From contig JAIXYZ010000013.1 in NCBI GenBank assembly GCA_027489955.1, positions 124,001 through 188,000 on the forward strand: 64,000 nt of DNA, written 5' to 3'. This DNA is from Hyphomicrobiales bacterium. Lineage in GTDB: Bacteria > Pseudomonadota > Alphaproteobacteria > Rhizobiales > Beijerinckiaceae. The translations under genes and the position numbers were made by a program. Shown in pieces: positions 56,289 through 64,000 of the stretch; the first letter of the stretch is position 1; each line of letters opens with the position of its first letter. A model generated the notes under the pieces. The model made no database searches. It was not told the origin of the DNA and saw only the letters and a list, made by a program, of their open reading frames with translations.

Positions 56289-57875
56289 CTATTCGGCCGC
56301 CTCGCGCACCGGTTCCGGCGTCCTGTAGGTGAGGACCGGCGAGCGCGCGGCCCGGGTCTCGTCGAGGCGACGGCGCGGCGCGTGGTAGGGCGCGCCGGTG
56401 AACCGCTCGGCCTGTCCATTCCGCGCCGCCATGGCGAGGTCCCGCAGGGCGGCGATGAACAGGTCCAGCGAGGCCTTGGACTCCGACTCGGTCGGCTCGA
56501 TCAGCATGGCGCCATGGACGACGAGCGGGAAATACACCGTCATCGGGTGATAGCCCTCGTCGATCATCGCCTTGGCGAAATCCAGCGTCGTGACGCCGGT
56601 ACCCTTGAGCCAGGCATCGTCGAACAGGGCCTCGTGCATGCAGGGCTTGTCGCCGAAGGGCAGCGACATGAGGTCCGACAGGCAGGCGCGGACGTAGTTC
56701 GCGTTGAGCACCGCATCCTCGGACGCCTGCTTCAGCCCGTCGCCGCCATGGGACAGCATGTAGGAGAGGGCCCGGACATACATGCCCATCTGGCCGTGGA
56801 ACGCGGTGATGCGGCCGAAGGGCTGCTCGTGCCCTTCCGCGTCCGCGGCGGCCTCCACGAGCTGGAGCCCGTCCCCCGATGCCCGCAGATACGGGACCGG
56901 CGCGAACGGCGCCAGGCGCGAGGACAGCACGACCGGACCGGAGCCCGGCCCGCCGCCGCCATGGGGCGTGGAGAAGGTCTTATGCAGGTTGATATGCATG
57001 GCGTCGACGCCGAGGTCGCCGGGCCGGGCCTTGCCGACGATGGCGTTGAAGTTCGCGCCGTCGCAGTAGAAATACCCGCCCGCCTCGTGGATCGCCGCGG
57101 CGATTTCCACGATCTGCGGCTCGAACAGGCCGCACGTGTTCGGGTTCGTCAGCATGATGCCGGCGATGTCCGGTCCGAGAAGGCCCTTCACGTCCTCCAC
57201 ATGGACCCAGCCGTCCTCGCGCGCCGGCACCGCCTTCACCTGGAACCCGATGAGGGCGGCGGTGGCCGGGTTCGTGCCGTGGGCGCTGTCGGGCACCAGC
57301 ACGACGCGGCGCGTGGCGCCTTCGCCCTTGGCGTCGATGGCGGCCTTGATCGCCATCATGCCGGCGAGCTCGCCATGGGCGCCCGCCTTGGGGCTGAGCG
57401 CCACCGCCTCCATGCCCGTCGTCGCCAGCAGCCAGCGCGACAGCTCCTCCATGAGGCGCAGCGCGCCCTGGACCGTGGAGACCGGCTGCAGCGGATGGAC
57501 GTCCCCGAAGCCGGGCAGCCGGGCCATCTTCTCGTTCAGCCGGGGATTGTGCTTCATCGTGCACGAGCCGAGCGGGAAGAGCCCGGTGTCGATCCCGTAG
57601 TTCTTCTGGCTGAGCTTGACGAAGTGGCGCATCGTCTCGGGCTCGGAGAGGCCGGGAATGTCCACGCCGCCCTTGCGCTCGAGCCCGTTCAGGCGCGGGG
57701 TGAAGGCCTCGGGCTCGGCGATGTCGACGCCCGTCGTGTCCCGCCGGCCGATCTCGAACAGGAGGGCTTCCTCCTGCTGCAGGGCGCGGTTGCCGGTGAA
57801 GGTCGGATGCGCGCCGCCGCCGGCGCTCGTCGCCTCGTCGCTACGGCCGGCGATCTGTCCGGAACGGTTCAGCAT
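56289..57875 (-). CDS. gcvPB: Glycine dehydrogenase (decarboxylating) subunit 2
   Basis: A 528-residue PLP subunit of the split P protein of the glycine cleavage system. The PLP lysine lies in DAMHINLHKTFSTPHGGGGP, with SCTMKHNPRLNEKMARLPGF, KAGAHGELAGMMAIKAAID, LVPDSAHGTNPATAAL and MLTNPNTCGLFEPQI earlier. ATG 57875 has GGAGA 6 nt upstream; that site lies within the end of the DUF559 frame, with which it overlaps by 7 nt. P decarboxylates glycine and loads aminomethyl on lipoyl-GcvH. Confidence 0.97.
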   Translation of the reverse strand: MLNRSGQIAGRSDEATSAGGGAHPTFTGNRALQQEEALLFEIGRRDTTGVDIAEPEAFTPRLNGLERKGGVDIPGLSEPETMRHFVKLSQKNYGIDTGLFPLGSCTMKHNPRLNEKMARLPGFGDVHPLQPVSTVQGALRLMEELSRWLLATTGMEAVALSPKAGAHGELAGMMAIKAAIDAKGEGATRRVVLVPDSAHGTNPATAALIGFQVKAVPAREDGWVHVEDVKGLLGPDIAGIMLTNPNTCGLFEPQIVEIAAAIHEAGGYFYCDGANFNAIVGKARPGDLGVDAMHINLHKTFSTPHGGGGPGSGPVVLSSRLAPFAPVPYLRASGDGLQLVEAAADAEGHEQPFGRITAFHGQMGMYVRALSYMLSHGGDGLKQASEDAVLNANYVRACLSDLMSLPFGDKPCMHEALFDDAWLKGTGVTTLDFAKAMIDEGYHPMTVYFPLVVHGAMLIEPTESESKASLDLFIAALRDLAMAARNGQAERFTGAPYHAPRRRLDETRAARSPVLTYRTPEPVREAAE

Positions 57876-58318
57876 GATGGGTCTCCGGTCGACATGGAAT
57901 TGTGCGCGTATTCCCCTCCCCCCGCTTGCGGCGGGGAGGGGCTAGGGGTGGGGGGCCGGTCATTGCAGGCTGACAGGATCGTTTCGATCACGCCGTGAAG
58001 ATTGTCCCGAACTTCGTGGTTCCAAAACCGAAGCACCCGATAGCCAGACGCTTCCAGATACGCGGTCCGGCCCTGATCTCGCGCGATACCGGCACTGGAG
58101 CCGTGCTGCTCGCCGTCCAGCTCGATCACAAGCCGAAGCCGATGGTGTGCGAAATCGGCAAAGTACGGCCCAATGGGCGCTTGCCGCCGGAAATGGCCGT
58201 CGATGTCGACCTGCCGAAGCTGGCGCCACAGCGACTTCTCCGCGGGCGTGGCCTCGTTACGCAGGCGACGGGCGCGGCTCGTCCGCACATCGGCACGGGT
58301 TGAGGTGGCGCTCTGCAT
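57869..58318 (-). CDS. DUF559 endonuclease-like protein within the gcv operon
   Basis: A 149-residue protein of the DUF559 (Vsr-like restriction-endonuclease fold) family. Conserved residues: Glu27 in ATPAEKSLWRQLR, FRRQAPIGPYFADF with Asp55, VIELDGEQH with Glu66, Asp68 and His72, and GYRVLRFWNHEV. The last part (about 122-136, PPTPSPSPPQAGGG) is read through a 45-bp hairpin repeat, so it is repeat-derived. An inverted copy of this repeat lies just upstream of ATG 58318. The gene splits gcvPA from gcvPB and is co-oriented with them. Activity and role are unknown. Confidence 0.85.
   Translation of the reverse strand: MQSATSTRADVRTSRARRLRNEATPAEKSLWRQLRQVDIDGHFRRQAPIGPYFADFAHHRLRLVIELDGEQHGSSAGIARDQGRTAYLEASGYRVLRFWNHEVRDNLHGVIETILSACNDRPPTPSPSPPQAGGGEYAHNSMSTGDPSC
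57911..57955. repeat. Hairpin repeat, copy 1 (downstream side of DUF559)
   Basis: A 45-bp G/C-rich element that can fold on itself (CCCCTCCCC...GGGGAGGGG around TTGCGG), followed by AGGGGTGGGGGG. It is coding, giving the Pro/Gly-rich tail of the DUF559 protein. Copy 2 at 58323-58369 is in inverted orientation. Confidence 0.85.
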
Positions 58319-58322
58319 CAGC

Positions 58323-58369
58323 ACCCCCCACCCCTCACCCCTCCCCGCCGCAGGCGGGGGGAGGGGGAA
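58323..58369. repeat. Hairpin repeat, copy 2 (upstream side of DUF559)
   Basis: The reverse complement of this segment equals copy 1 except for an inserted base and about three substitutions. It lies between the gcvPA stop and the DUF559 start and would place a stable hairpin in the gcv transcript immediately ahead of the DUF559 ribosome site. Confidence 0.85.
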
Positions 58370-58385
58370 CGGATGCCGGCCCTGG

Positions 58386-59726
58386 TCAAAGGACCGCCCT
58401 CAAGCCATCGACCAGCGCGGCCCTGTCCTCGTCCGTGTTCACTTCGGTGGACGCCACCAGCAGCAGGTCGTCGAGGCCGGCGCCCGGCAGGAGGCGCGAG
58501 ACGGGGACGCCCGCCAGTACGCCGCGGGCGGCCAGCGCCTCGACCACGGCGGCGGCGGGCTTGGGCAGGCGGACCGTGAATTCGTTGAAGAACCCGCGAT
58601 TGAGAACGCTGACGCCGGCAACGGCGGCGAGCGCGTCGGCGAGCTTCACCGCGTTGGCGTGGTTGACCCGCGCAAGGCGCGTCAGCCCCGCTTCGCCCAG
58701 CAGCGTCATGTGGATGGTGAAGGCCAGGCAGCAGAGCCCGGAATTAGTGCAGATGTTCGACGTCGCCTTGTCGCGCCGGATATGTTGCTCGCGGGTCGAG
58801 AGCGTCAGCACGAAACCGCGGCGGCCCTCTGCGTCCACCGTCTCGCCGCACAGGCGGCCCGGCATCTGCCGCACATAGGGCTGGCGCGTGGCGAAGAGGC
58901 CGACATACGGCCCGCCGAAGTTCAGCCCGTTGCCGATGGACTGGCCCTCGCCGACGACGATGTCGGCGCCCATCTCGCCCGGCGGCGTGACGAGGCTGAG
59001 GGACATCACCTCGGTGAACACCGCGATCAGCAGCGCGCCATGGGCGTGCGCCTTCTCGGCGATGGGCTTCAGGTCCCGCAGATTGCCGAACACGTCCGGC
59101 GACTGGACGACCACGCAGGACGTCGTGTCGTCGATCCGGGCGAGGATATCCTCCGAGGCGTCCGTGTCCGGCGCCATCGTCACCACGGCATCGCCCGACA
59201 TGGTGGAGAGCGTGCGCACCACTTCGGCGTAATGCGGGTGCAGCCCGCCGGAGAGCACGGCCTTGCGCCGCTTGGTCACCCGGTGCGCCATCAGCACGGC
59301 TTCGCCCGTGCCGGTGGAGCCGTCATACATGGAGGCGTTGGCCACATCCATGCCGGTCAGCCGCGCGACCTGCGTCTGGAACTCGAACAGGTATTGCAGC
59401 GTGCCCTGGGCGATCTCCGGCTGATAGGGCGTGTAGCTCGTGAGGAATTCCGAGCGCTGGATCAGGTGGTCGACGGTCGCCGGAACGTGGTGCTTGTAGG
59501 CGCCCGCGCCCACGAAGAACGGCACGGAGGAGGCCGGCACGTTCATCGCGGCCAGCCGGCCGAGATGGCGCTCCACCTCCAGTTCGCTCTTGTGCCGCGG
59601 CAGGTCGAGCGGCTGCGTCAGCAGCTTGTCCTTGGGCACGTCGGCAAAGAGCGCGTCGACGTGGTCGACGCCGATCCGGGCGAGCATCTCGCCGCGGTCG
59701 GCCTCGGAGAGGGGCAGATAGCGCAT
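58386..59726 (-). CDS. gcvPA: Glycine dehydrogenase (decarboxylating) subunit 1
   Basis: A 446-residue N-terminal-half subunit of the P protein. It starts [19 protein letters not shown]; hallmarks are [60 protein letters not shown] and [20 protein letters not shown]. It lacks the PLP lysine, as expected for subunit 1. Together with GcvPB it equals a single long GcvP. A 66-nt gap follows gcvH. Confidence 0.96.
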   Translation of the reverse strand: MRYLPLSEADRGEMLARIGVDHVDALFADVPKDKLLTQPLDLPRHKSELEVERHLGRLAAMNVPASSVPFFVGAGAYKHHVPATVDHLIQRSEFLTSYTPYQPEIAQGTLQYLFEFQTQVARLTGMDVANASMYDGSTGTGEAVLMAHRVTKRRKAVLSGGLHPHYAEVVRTLSTMSGDAVVTMAPDTDASEDILARIDDTTSCVVVQSPDVFGNLRDLKPIAEKAHAHGALLIAVFTEVMSLSLVTPPGEMGADIVVGEGQSIGNGLNFGGPYVGLFATRQPYVRQMPGRLCGETVDAEGRRGFVLTLSTREQHIRRDKATSNICTNSGLCCLAFTIHMTLLGEAGLTRLARVNHANAVKLADALAAVAGVSVLNRGFFNEFTVRLPKPAAAVVEALAARGVLAGVPVSRLLPGAGLDDLLLVASTEVNTDEDRAALVDGLRAVL

Positions 59727-59792
59727 CGGGGCGTCCTGGTTCCAAGCTGTCGTCCCGGGCGCGGCGCGATCCGGGATCGGGTTGCCGTCAGA

Positions 59793-60170
59793 TCACGAGA
59801 TCGACTTCACGTACTCGGCATAGTCCGCCTCGCTCATCAGGCCGGACAGTTCGGCCTTGTCGGCGATGCGCATCTTGAGGAACCAGCCGGCGCCGAGCGG
59901 ATCCTCGTTCACGGTGGCCGGATTGGCCTCCAGCGCCGCGTTGGCTTCGATCACCTCGCCGGACACGGGCGCGTAGACCTCGCTGGCCGCCTTGACGCTC
60001 TCCACCACCGCGGCCTCGCCGCCCTTGGTGAGCGCCTTGCCCGCCGCGGGCAGCTCGACGAAGACCACGTCGCCCAGTTGCTCCTGGGCGTAGGGCGAGA
60101 TGCCCACGGTCCCGGTATCGCCCTCGACGCGGATATATTCGTGTTCCTTGGAATAGAAGATGTCGGCCAT
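59793..60170 (-). CDS. gcvH: Glycine cleavage system H protein
   Basis: A 125-residue lipoyl carrier shuttling the aminomethyl group between P, T and L proteins. The lipoylation site is Lys60 in AAVVESVKAASEVYAPVSG. VGISPYAQEQLGDVVFVELP precedes it and NEDPLGAGWFLKMRI follows. ATG 60170, 14 nt after the gcvT stop. Confidence 0.97.
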   Translation of the reverse strand: MADIFYSKEHEYIRVEGDTGTVGISPYAQEQLGDVVFVELPAAGKALTKGGEAAVVESVKAASEVYAPVSGEVIEANAALEANPATVNEDPLGAGWFLKMRIADKAELSGLMSEADYAEYVKSIS

Positions 60171-60184
60171 CGGGGTTCTCCGGC

Positions 60185-61324
60185 TCAGCGGCGGTAGCGG
60201 TGGGGTGTGAAGGGCAGGGCGACGACCCGGGCGGGAACCGCCCGGCCGCGCACGATGAGGTCCAGCGCGGTGTCGATGCCCGCGAATTCCGAGACGACGT
60301 AGCCCATGGCGATCGGGCCGCCGACCGTCGGGCCGAAGCCGCCGGACGTCACCTCGCCGACGAGCTGGCCGTCGCGGGTGCGAATTTCGGCGCCCTCGCG
60401 CGCCGGCTGGCGCCCCTCGGGCAGCAGCCCGACCCGGCGGCGCAGCGGCCCTCGGGCGATCTCGTCCAGGATGCGGACCTGCCCCGGAAAGCCGCCTTCC
60501 TCGCGCCGCCGGCGCTGGATGGACCACGTCAGGTTCGCCTCAACCGGCGAGGTCTCCTGGTTGATGTCGTGCCCGTAGAGCGGCAGGCCGGCCTCGAGCC
60601 TCAGGGAATCGCGTGCGCCGAGCCCGATGGGCTTCACGTCCGCATCGGCGAGCAGCCGCTCCCACAGCCTGGCCGCGTCGGCCGCGGCGACCGAGATCTC
60701 GTAGCCGTCCTCGCCCGTATAGCCCGACCGGGAGACGTTCGCCGCGATCCCGCCGATATCCAGCGGCCGCACGGTCATGAAGGCCATCTCGGCGGCCTGC
60801 GGCGCAAGCCGGGAGAGGACCGACTCCGCCGCAGGGCCCTGAAGCGCCAGAAGGGCTCGATCGTCGTCCCGGATCAGCGCCACGCCCTGCGTCAGCAGCG
60901 CCTCGATATGGCGGTAATCGTGCTCCTTGCAGCCGGCGTTCACGACCAGGATCAGCGTGCCGTCCAGCGCGGGATCGGCGGGCCGGGCGACCATCAGGTC
61001 GTCCAGGATGCCTCCCTGCTCGTTCAGGAGCTGGGTGTAGCGCTGCTGGCCGGGCTTCAGGTGGAGGATGTCGGCCGGGACGAGCGTTTCCAGGAAGCGC
61101 GCGGCCGCCTCGTGGTCGGCGGCGACGATCCGCGCCTGGCCCATGTGCGATACGTCGAAGAGCCCCGCCTTGTCCCGCGTCCAGCCATGCTCGGCGATGA
61201 TCCCGTCGCGGTATTGGACCGGCATTTCGTAGCCGGCAAAGGGCACGATGCGTGCGCCGAGGGCCACGTGGGCATCGTGGAGCGGCACGCGCCCCAGCGG
61301 TTCGGTCGGATCGGCATCGGCCAT
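60185..61324 (-). CDS. gcvT: Glycine cleavage system T protein (aminomethyltransferase)
   Basis: A 379-residue folate-dependent enzyme releasing ammonia and forming methylene-tetrahydrofolate. Hallmarks: PFAGYEMPVQYRDGIIAEH, GLFDVSHMGQARI with the catalytic Asp-Ser-His-Met run, ISRSGYTGEDGYEI-type segment (VSRSGYTGEDGYEISV) and GARDSLRLEAGLPLYGHDIN. First gene of the operon, directly behind the tandem glycine riboswitch. Confidence 0.97.
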   Translation of the reverse strand: MADADPTEPLGRVPLHDAHVALGARIVPFAGYEMPVQYRDGIIAEHGWTRDKAGLFDVSHMGQARIVAADHEAAARFLETLVPADILHLKPGQQRYTQLLNEQGGILDDLMVARPADPALDGTLILVVNAGCKEHDYRHIEALLTQGVALIRDDDRALLALQGPAAESVLSRLAPQAAEMAFMTVRPLDIGGIAANVSRSGYTGEDGYEISVAAADAARLWERLLADADVKPIGLGARDSLRLEAGLPLYGHDINQETSPVEANLTWSIQRRRREEGGFPGQVRILDEIARGPLRRRVGLLPEGRQPAREGAEIRTRDGQLVGEVTSGGFGPTVGGPIAMGYVVSEFAGIDTALDLIVRGRAVPARVVALPFTPHRYRR

Positions 61325-61386
61325 CGGCGGTCCCTCGAGTCCAAAGAGTCGCGTCTCCGCCCGGGCTCCGCAGCCCGCGACTGAAC

Positions 61387-61605
61387 GCCCCCCTCTGTCC
61401 CGGGACCTGAGAGATTTCCCGGTAGAGCGCCCTGCGGCGCGACCCGGTTACCCCCTTCGGTGGACGTCGCAGCCGTGTGGGTGATGCGACGTCGCTTTCC
61501 AGAGCGCCAGCTCCCGCGCGGTCCTTTGGCCTGAGCGTTTCCGGGGAGGTTGCGCCTTCGGCGCCGGGTGCGGCCTCAAACGGCCGGTCCGGTCTCTCCC
61601 GCGGG
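61387..61605 (-). ncRNA. Tandem glycine riboswitch
   Basis: On the minus strand, two consecutive aptamers precede gcvT. Aptamer 1 (about 61493-61605) has GGGAGAGACC, GCGCCGAAGGCGCAACC and a closing GCTCTGGAAAG. Aptamer 2 (about 61387-61492) has a 9-bp GACGTCGCA/TGCGACGTC hairpin, CCACCGAAGGGGGTAACC, AAATCTCTCAGGTCCC and GGACAGAGGGG. These are the conserved cores of the gcvT motif. Glycine binding should switch the operon on. About 62 nt separate it from the gcvT ATG; no obvious terminator stem with a T run is seen there, so translational control is possible. Confidence 0.95.
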
Positions 61606-61627
61606 GATCAACGGCGATATGCGAACG

Positions 61628-61656
61628 ACACTTATCGGCCGGGCGCTTGAAGTCAA
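61628..61656 (-). promoter_or_regulatory. Candidate promoter of the gcv operon
   Basis: On the minus strand TTGACT (61656-61651) is followed after 15-17 nt by a GATAAGTGT stretch, about 25 bp before the riboswitch. The -35 match is good and the -10 weak. Confidence 0.4.
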
Positions 61657-61700
61657 CCGCGCCCCCGGCCGCCACCTGTGCAAAGCGTGATCCGCGATCC

Positions 61701-62324
61701 TCAGCTCCGCGGCCGGCGGGGAGCGCTGCGCTGGGGCGAGCCGAGGCCGACCTCGACGCGGGGCGCCGTGCCGCCGGGAACGGCGATACCCTCTTCGATC
61801 ACGGTGAACGGCGCCTGCGCCTGACCCTGCGGGATCGTGACGGCGACGCTGCGCGAGCGCTGGGCGATGATCCGGTCGCCGTCCTTCACCACGATCTGGA
61901 TCGGCGCGGTCATCGACCGGGCATTGGCACCGGCCGGACCGAGCAGGGCCATGCCCTCGATGCCGACCTTCAGCGTATAGCTGCCGCCGGGCAGCGGGTT
62001 GGAGCACTCGCGCGCCACGTTGACGATCGAGACCTGGTGGCGGACCGAGGCCGCGTCCGCGCCGCCAAGGCGCAGGGCCGCCCCGCCGTCGGCGATCATC
62101 ACCTGCGGGCAGTCGACCTCCTCGATCGGATCGGCCGCGACCGGCGGCACCGTGGTGCCGCCATAGAAGATCAGATTCGAGAAGACGTTGCCGCCCGATT
62201 CCGACCCTGTGGACGTGCAGCCGGCGACGAGCGACGCGGCCAGGACGGCGACGGCCACGGACAGCGGCCGCGCGCGCCGGCGGCCGGTCGGGAGCGGAAA
62301 GAGCGGTGCGATCTCGTGGGTCAT
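61701..62324 (-). CDS. Putative lipoprotein of unknown function
   Basis: A 207-residue protein with a basic N-terminus, a hydrophobic stretch and a lipobox LVAG-C (ASLVAGCTSTGSESGG), so a lipoprotein. The mature part has VDCPQVMIADGGAALRLGGA, ARECSNPLPGGSYTLKVGIE and IQIVVKDGDRIIAQRS; it looks beta-rich. The C-terminus ends with basic and Pro/Ser-rich residues. No family can be named with confidence. It is 38 nt downstream of the IalB-family gene and probably co-transcribed. Confidence 0.75.
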   Translation of the reverse strand: MTHEIAPLFPLPTGRRRARPLSVAVAVLAASLVAGCTSTGSESGGNVFSNLIFYGGTTVPPVAADPIEEVDCPQVMIADGGAALRLGGADAASVRHQVSIVNVARECSNPLPGGSYTLKVGIEGMALLGPAGANARSMTAPIQIVVKDGDRIIAQRSRSVAVTIPQGQAQAPFTVIEEGIAVPGGTAPRVEVGLGSPQRSAPRRPRS

Positions 62325-62362
62325 GGCGATCCGTCCGGCGGGAGCGAAGGAGGGGCGTCGGG

Positions 62363-62917
62363 TCAGGGAAGGGCGTCGAAGCCCTGGGCGAAGCCCTGGA
62401 GCGAGACTGGCACGCCCACGCCCTCTTCGGGCGTCGGGAAGACGACGAAGGTCGCGAGCTTGCCGCTCTTGAACTGGCGGATGAGGTTGTCGTCCATGAC
62501 CACCTCGGCCACGCAGCCCGTGTCGATGCAGCGGGTGAAGGTGGTGTTGCCGATGTCGGTCTGGTCGATCTTCAGCCCCAGGCCCGCATGCAGCAGGATG
62601 CCGAGCGGCGCGACGACGCGCAGCAGCCGGGCCTTGCCGTCGGCGGTGCGCAGCACGATCACGAGGAGCGTCACGTTTGGCTTTTCGGAGGAAGCGAGGT
62701 TCTGCACCAGCGCGCACTGTGCCTTCTGCGCGCCGGGCGGGGTCTCGCACCGCATCTCCCACTCGCCAAAGGCCTGCTTGACGCGGCCCTGCGCGCCCGC
62801 CGGCGCCAGCGGCACGAGCGCGGCGAGGGCGAAAGCCGCCGCTGCGAGCGCCGTCGTTCCGGCCGTCCTGCGCCATCCGCCCGTGGCGGCGCGTCCCAGC
62901 GTCGTCGTCCCGTTCAT
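62363..62917 (-). CDS. Invasion-associated locus B (IalB) family protein
   Basis: A 184-residue exported protein. The N-terminus has a signal-type hydrophobic segment (AALAAAAFALAALVPLAPAGA-Q). The mature domain shows FGEWEMRCETPPGAQKAQCA, VTLLVIVLRTADGKARLLRV, PLGILLHAGLGLKID and TFTRCIDTGCVAEVVMD, with two Cys pairs, as in IalB/DUF1264-type proteins. In Bartonella IalB aids erythrocyte entry; in free-living relatives the role is unknown. A signal peptide with a long N-region from ATG 62917 is assumed. Confidence 0.85.
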   Translation of the reverse strand: MNGTTTLGRAATGGWRRTAGTTALAAAAFALAALVPLAPAGAQGRVKQAFGEWEMRCETPPGAQKAQCALVQNLASSEKPNVTLLVIVLRTADGKARLLRVVAPLGILLHAGLGLKIDQTDIGNTTFTRCIDTGCVAEVVMDDNLIRQFKSGKLATFVVFPTPEEGVGVPVSLQGFAQGFDALP

Positions 62918-63260
62918 TCCGCCGCATTCCTCCCGGGTCGCGGTTGCTGCGATTCGCTTCGCCGCGCGTTGACGCCCCAAAGTCCCTCGCCGCGTGTCGG
63001 ATCACGGGGGCACAGGCCCTGTCAAGCGCGAGGTCGCCGCCGGCCATGGGAGGCCCGGCGCCGGCGCGGCGCGCTTATGCCGCAATTTCCAGCGGAATGA
63101 TTCCGTTGCGCCACAGGCGTCATTGTGGTCATAAGGCGGCGAAAGGCCAAGGCCTCCTTAGCGGGCCCCAGGCGCGTCTCCGGGCGGACAGCCCCTGCGG
63201 CGCGCGGCGGGCAGCGGGCGGCCGGACAAGCCTTCCATCACGGGACAATCGGACGAACCG
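62918..63260. other. Divergent 343-bp intergenic region before coxB
   Basis: Lies between the IalB-type gene (minus) and coxB (plus). No gene was found. The most AT-rich patch is about 63080-63150 and likely holds the coxB promoter, but no convincing -35/-10 pair was identified. Confidence 0.5.
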
Positions 63261-64000
63261 ATGAGATCACCTCGCCTCTTCCACCGCGGCGCCAGCCTCA
63301 CGGCCCTCTCCGCGCTCGCCGCAGGGCTCGCCACCGCCGCCCAGGCCGGCACCGGCCAACCCTCGCCCTGGCAGTTCGGCTTCCAGGGCTCCGTCACCGA
63401 GGTGATGGATTTCATCACCACGTTCCACAACTGGCTGCTGGTCCTGATCACGGCGATCACGCTCTTCGTGCTCGCCCTGCTGGTCTACGTGATGGTGCGC
63501 TTCAACGAGAAGCGGAACCCGACCCCGTCGCGCACCACGCACCATGTCGGCCTCGAGGTCGCCTGGACCGTGGTCCCGATCCTGATCCTCGTCGCCATCG
63601 CGGTGCCGTCCTTCCAGCTGCTGCGCAAGCAGCTCGTGCCGCCGCCGGCCGACGTGACCATCAAGGCCACCGGCCACGCCTGGTACTGGTCCTACGAGTA
63701 TCCGGCCGACCAGAACGGCGGCTTCTCGTTCGAGTCGAACATGCTCGCCGAGGACGCCCGCCAGAAGGCGATCGCCAGCGGCCGCCCCGCCAGCGAGGTT
63801 CCGCGCCTGCTGGCCGTGGACAACGAGGTCGTGGTGCCAGTCAACAAGGTCGTCCGCGTCCAGGTCACCGCCGCCGACGTGCTGCACGCCTTCGCCATGC
63901 CGTCCTTCGGCATCAAGGTGGACGCGGTGCCGGGTCGCCTGAACGAGACCTGGTTCAAGGCCAACCGCGAGGGCCTGTATTTCGGCCAGTGCTCCGAGCT
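63261..64000 (+). CDS. coxB: Cytochrome c oxidase subunit II (cut by window edge)
   Basis: The first 246 codons are present from ATG 63261; the gene runs out of the window. Residues 1-29 are a signal peptide (AGLATAAQA-G), followed by two membrane spans (about 58-78, LLVLITAITLFVLALLVYVM, and about 98-116). The periplasmic cupredoxin domain has HAWYWSYEYP, the aromatic electron-entry patch, and CuA ligands beginning with the His in DVLHAFAMPSFGIK and the first Cys in YFGQCSE. The remaining CuA ligands lie beyond 64000. Terminal oxidase subunit passing electrons from cytochrome c to subunit I. Confidence 0.96.
   Translation, partial: MRSPRLFHRGASLTALSALAAGLATAAQAGTGQPSPWQFGFQGSVTEVMDFITTFHNWLLVLITAITLFVLALLVYVMVRFNEKRNPTPSRTTHHVGLEVAWTVVPILILVAIAVPSFQLLRKQLVPPPADVTIKATGHAWYWSYEYPADQNGGFSFESNMLAEDARQKAIASGRPASEVPRLLAVDNEVVVPVNKVVRVQVTAADVLHAFAMPSFGIKVDAVPGRLNETWFKANREGLYFGQCSE

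Overview
The window is a dense, GC-rich chromosomal segment of an alphaproteobacterium, most probably a member of Hyphomicrobiales (Rhizobiales). The main evidence is the conserved core-gene order: chvI-chvG-hprK-PTS EIIA-HPr-ahcY-divL-tsaE/amgK-murU-addB-addA-trxA, then (opposite strand) folC-accD-trpA-trpB-trpF and lapA-ihfB-sppA-rpsA. Lineage-typical proteins support this: FzlA, ChvG/ChvI, the short HprK, DivL with Tyr at the phosphoacceptor site, AccD lacking most zinc-ribbon cysteines, and a TsaE-AmgK fusion. No tRNA, rRNA, CRISPR array, prophage or classical insertion sequence was seen. Genus cannot be set from the sequence alone.

Layout. 1-6051 (minus): a nucleoside uptake and salvage operon (BMP-family binding protein, ATPase, two permeases, cdd, purine nucleoside phosphorylase, start of deoC). 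6216-13638: ThiF/MoeB enzyme, rmuC with a small membrane protein, def-fmt, uppP, and fzlA-queG-SDR. 13706-18714: a secreted Cys-repeat protein, a 2-hydroxyacid dehydrogenase, an SH3 protein, an AraC/DUF2000 pair whose start codons share one CATG, and an NhaD-type transporter. 18799-22766: pckA, a compact histidine kinase divergent from an FNR-like regulator with four candidate cluster cysteines, and a HugZ-like protein. 22924-28255: chvI-chvG-hprK-EIIA-HPr, a phosphotransfer module without sugar permeases, then ahcY. 28723-40560: divL, tsaE/amgK, murU, addB, addA, trxA, with very short gaps or overlaps. 40620-50974 (minus): rpsA, sppA, ihfB, lapA, a cyclodeaminase-family gene, trpF, trpB, a secreted unknown, trpA, accD and folC.

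51230-55875 holds a zinc-type CDF exporter, a DsbA-fold isomerase, argG, an FMN reductase, a palindromic intergenic repeat and a class II amidotransferase. 55982-61605 holds a six-Cys mini-protein and the glycine cleavage operon gcvT-gcvH-gcvPA-gcvPB (split P protein) under a tandem glycine riboswitch. Between gcvPA and gcvPB sits a DUF559 nuclease-like gene bracketed by inverted copies of a 45-bp hairpin repeat. The window ends with a lipoprotein, an IalB-family protein and the start of coxB.

The most noteworthy points are the repeat-bracketed DUF559 cassette inside the gcv operon, the FNR-like cysteine set with a different recognition helix, the CtrA-type site before fzlA, the DivL Tyr, the shared AraC/DUF2000 start, and the AT-rich palindrome before ahcY.
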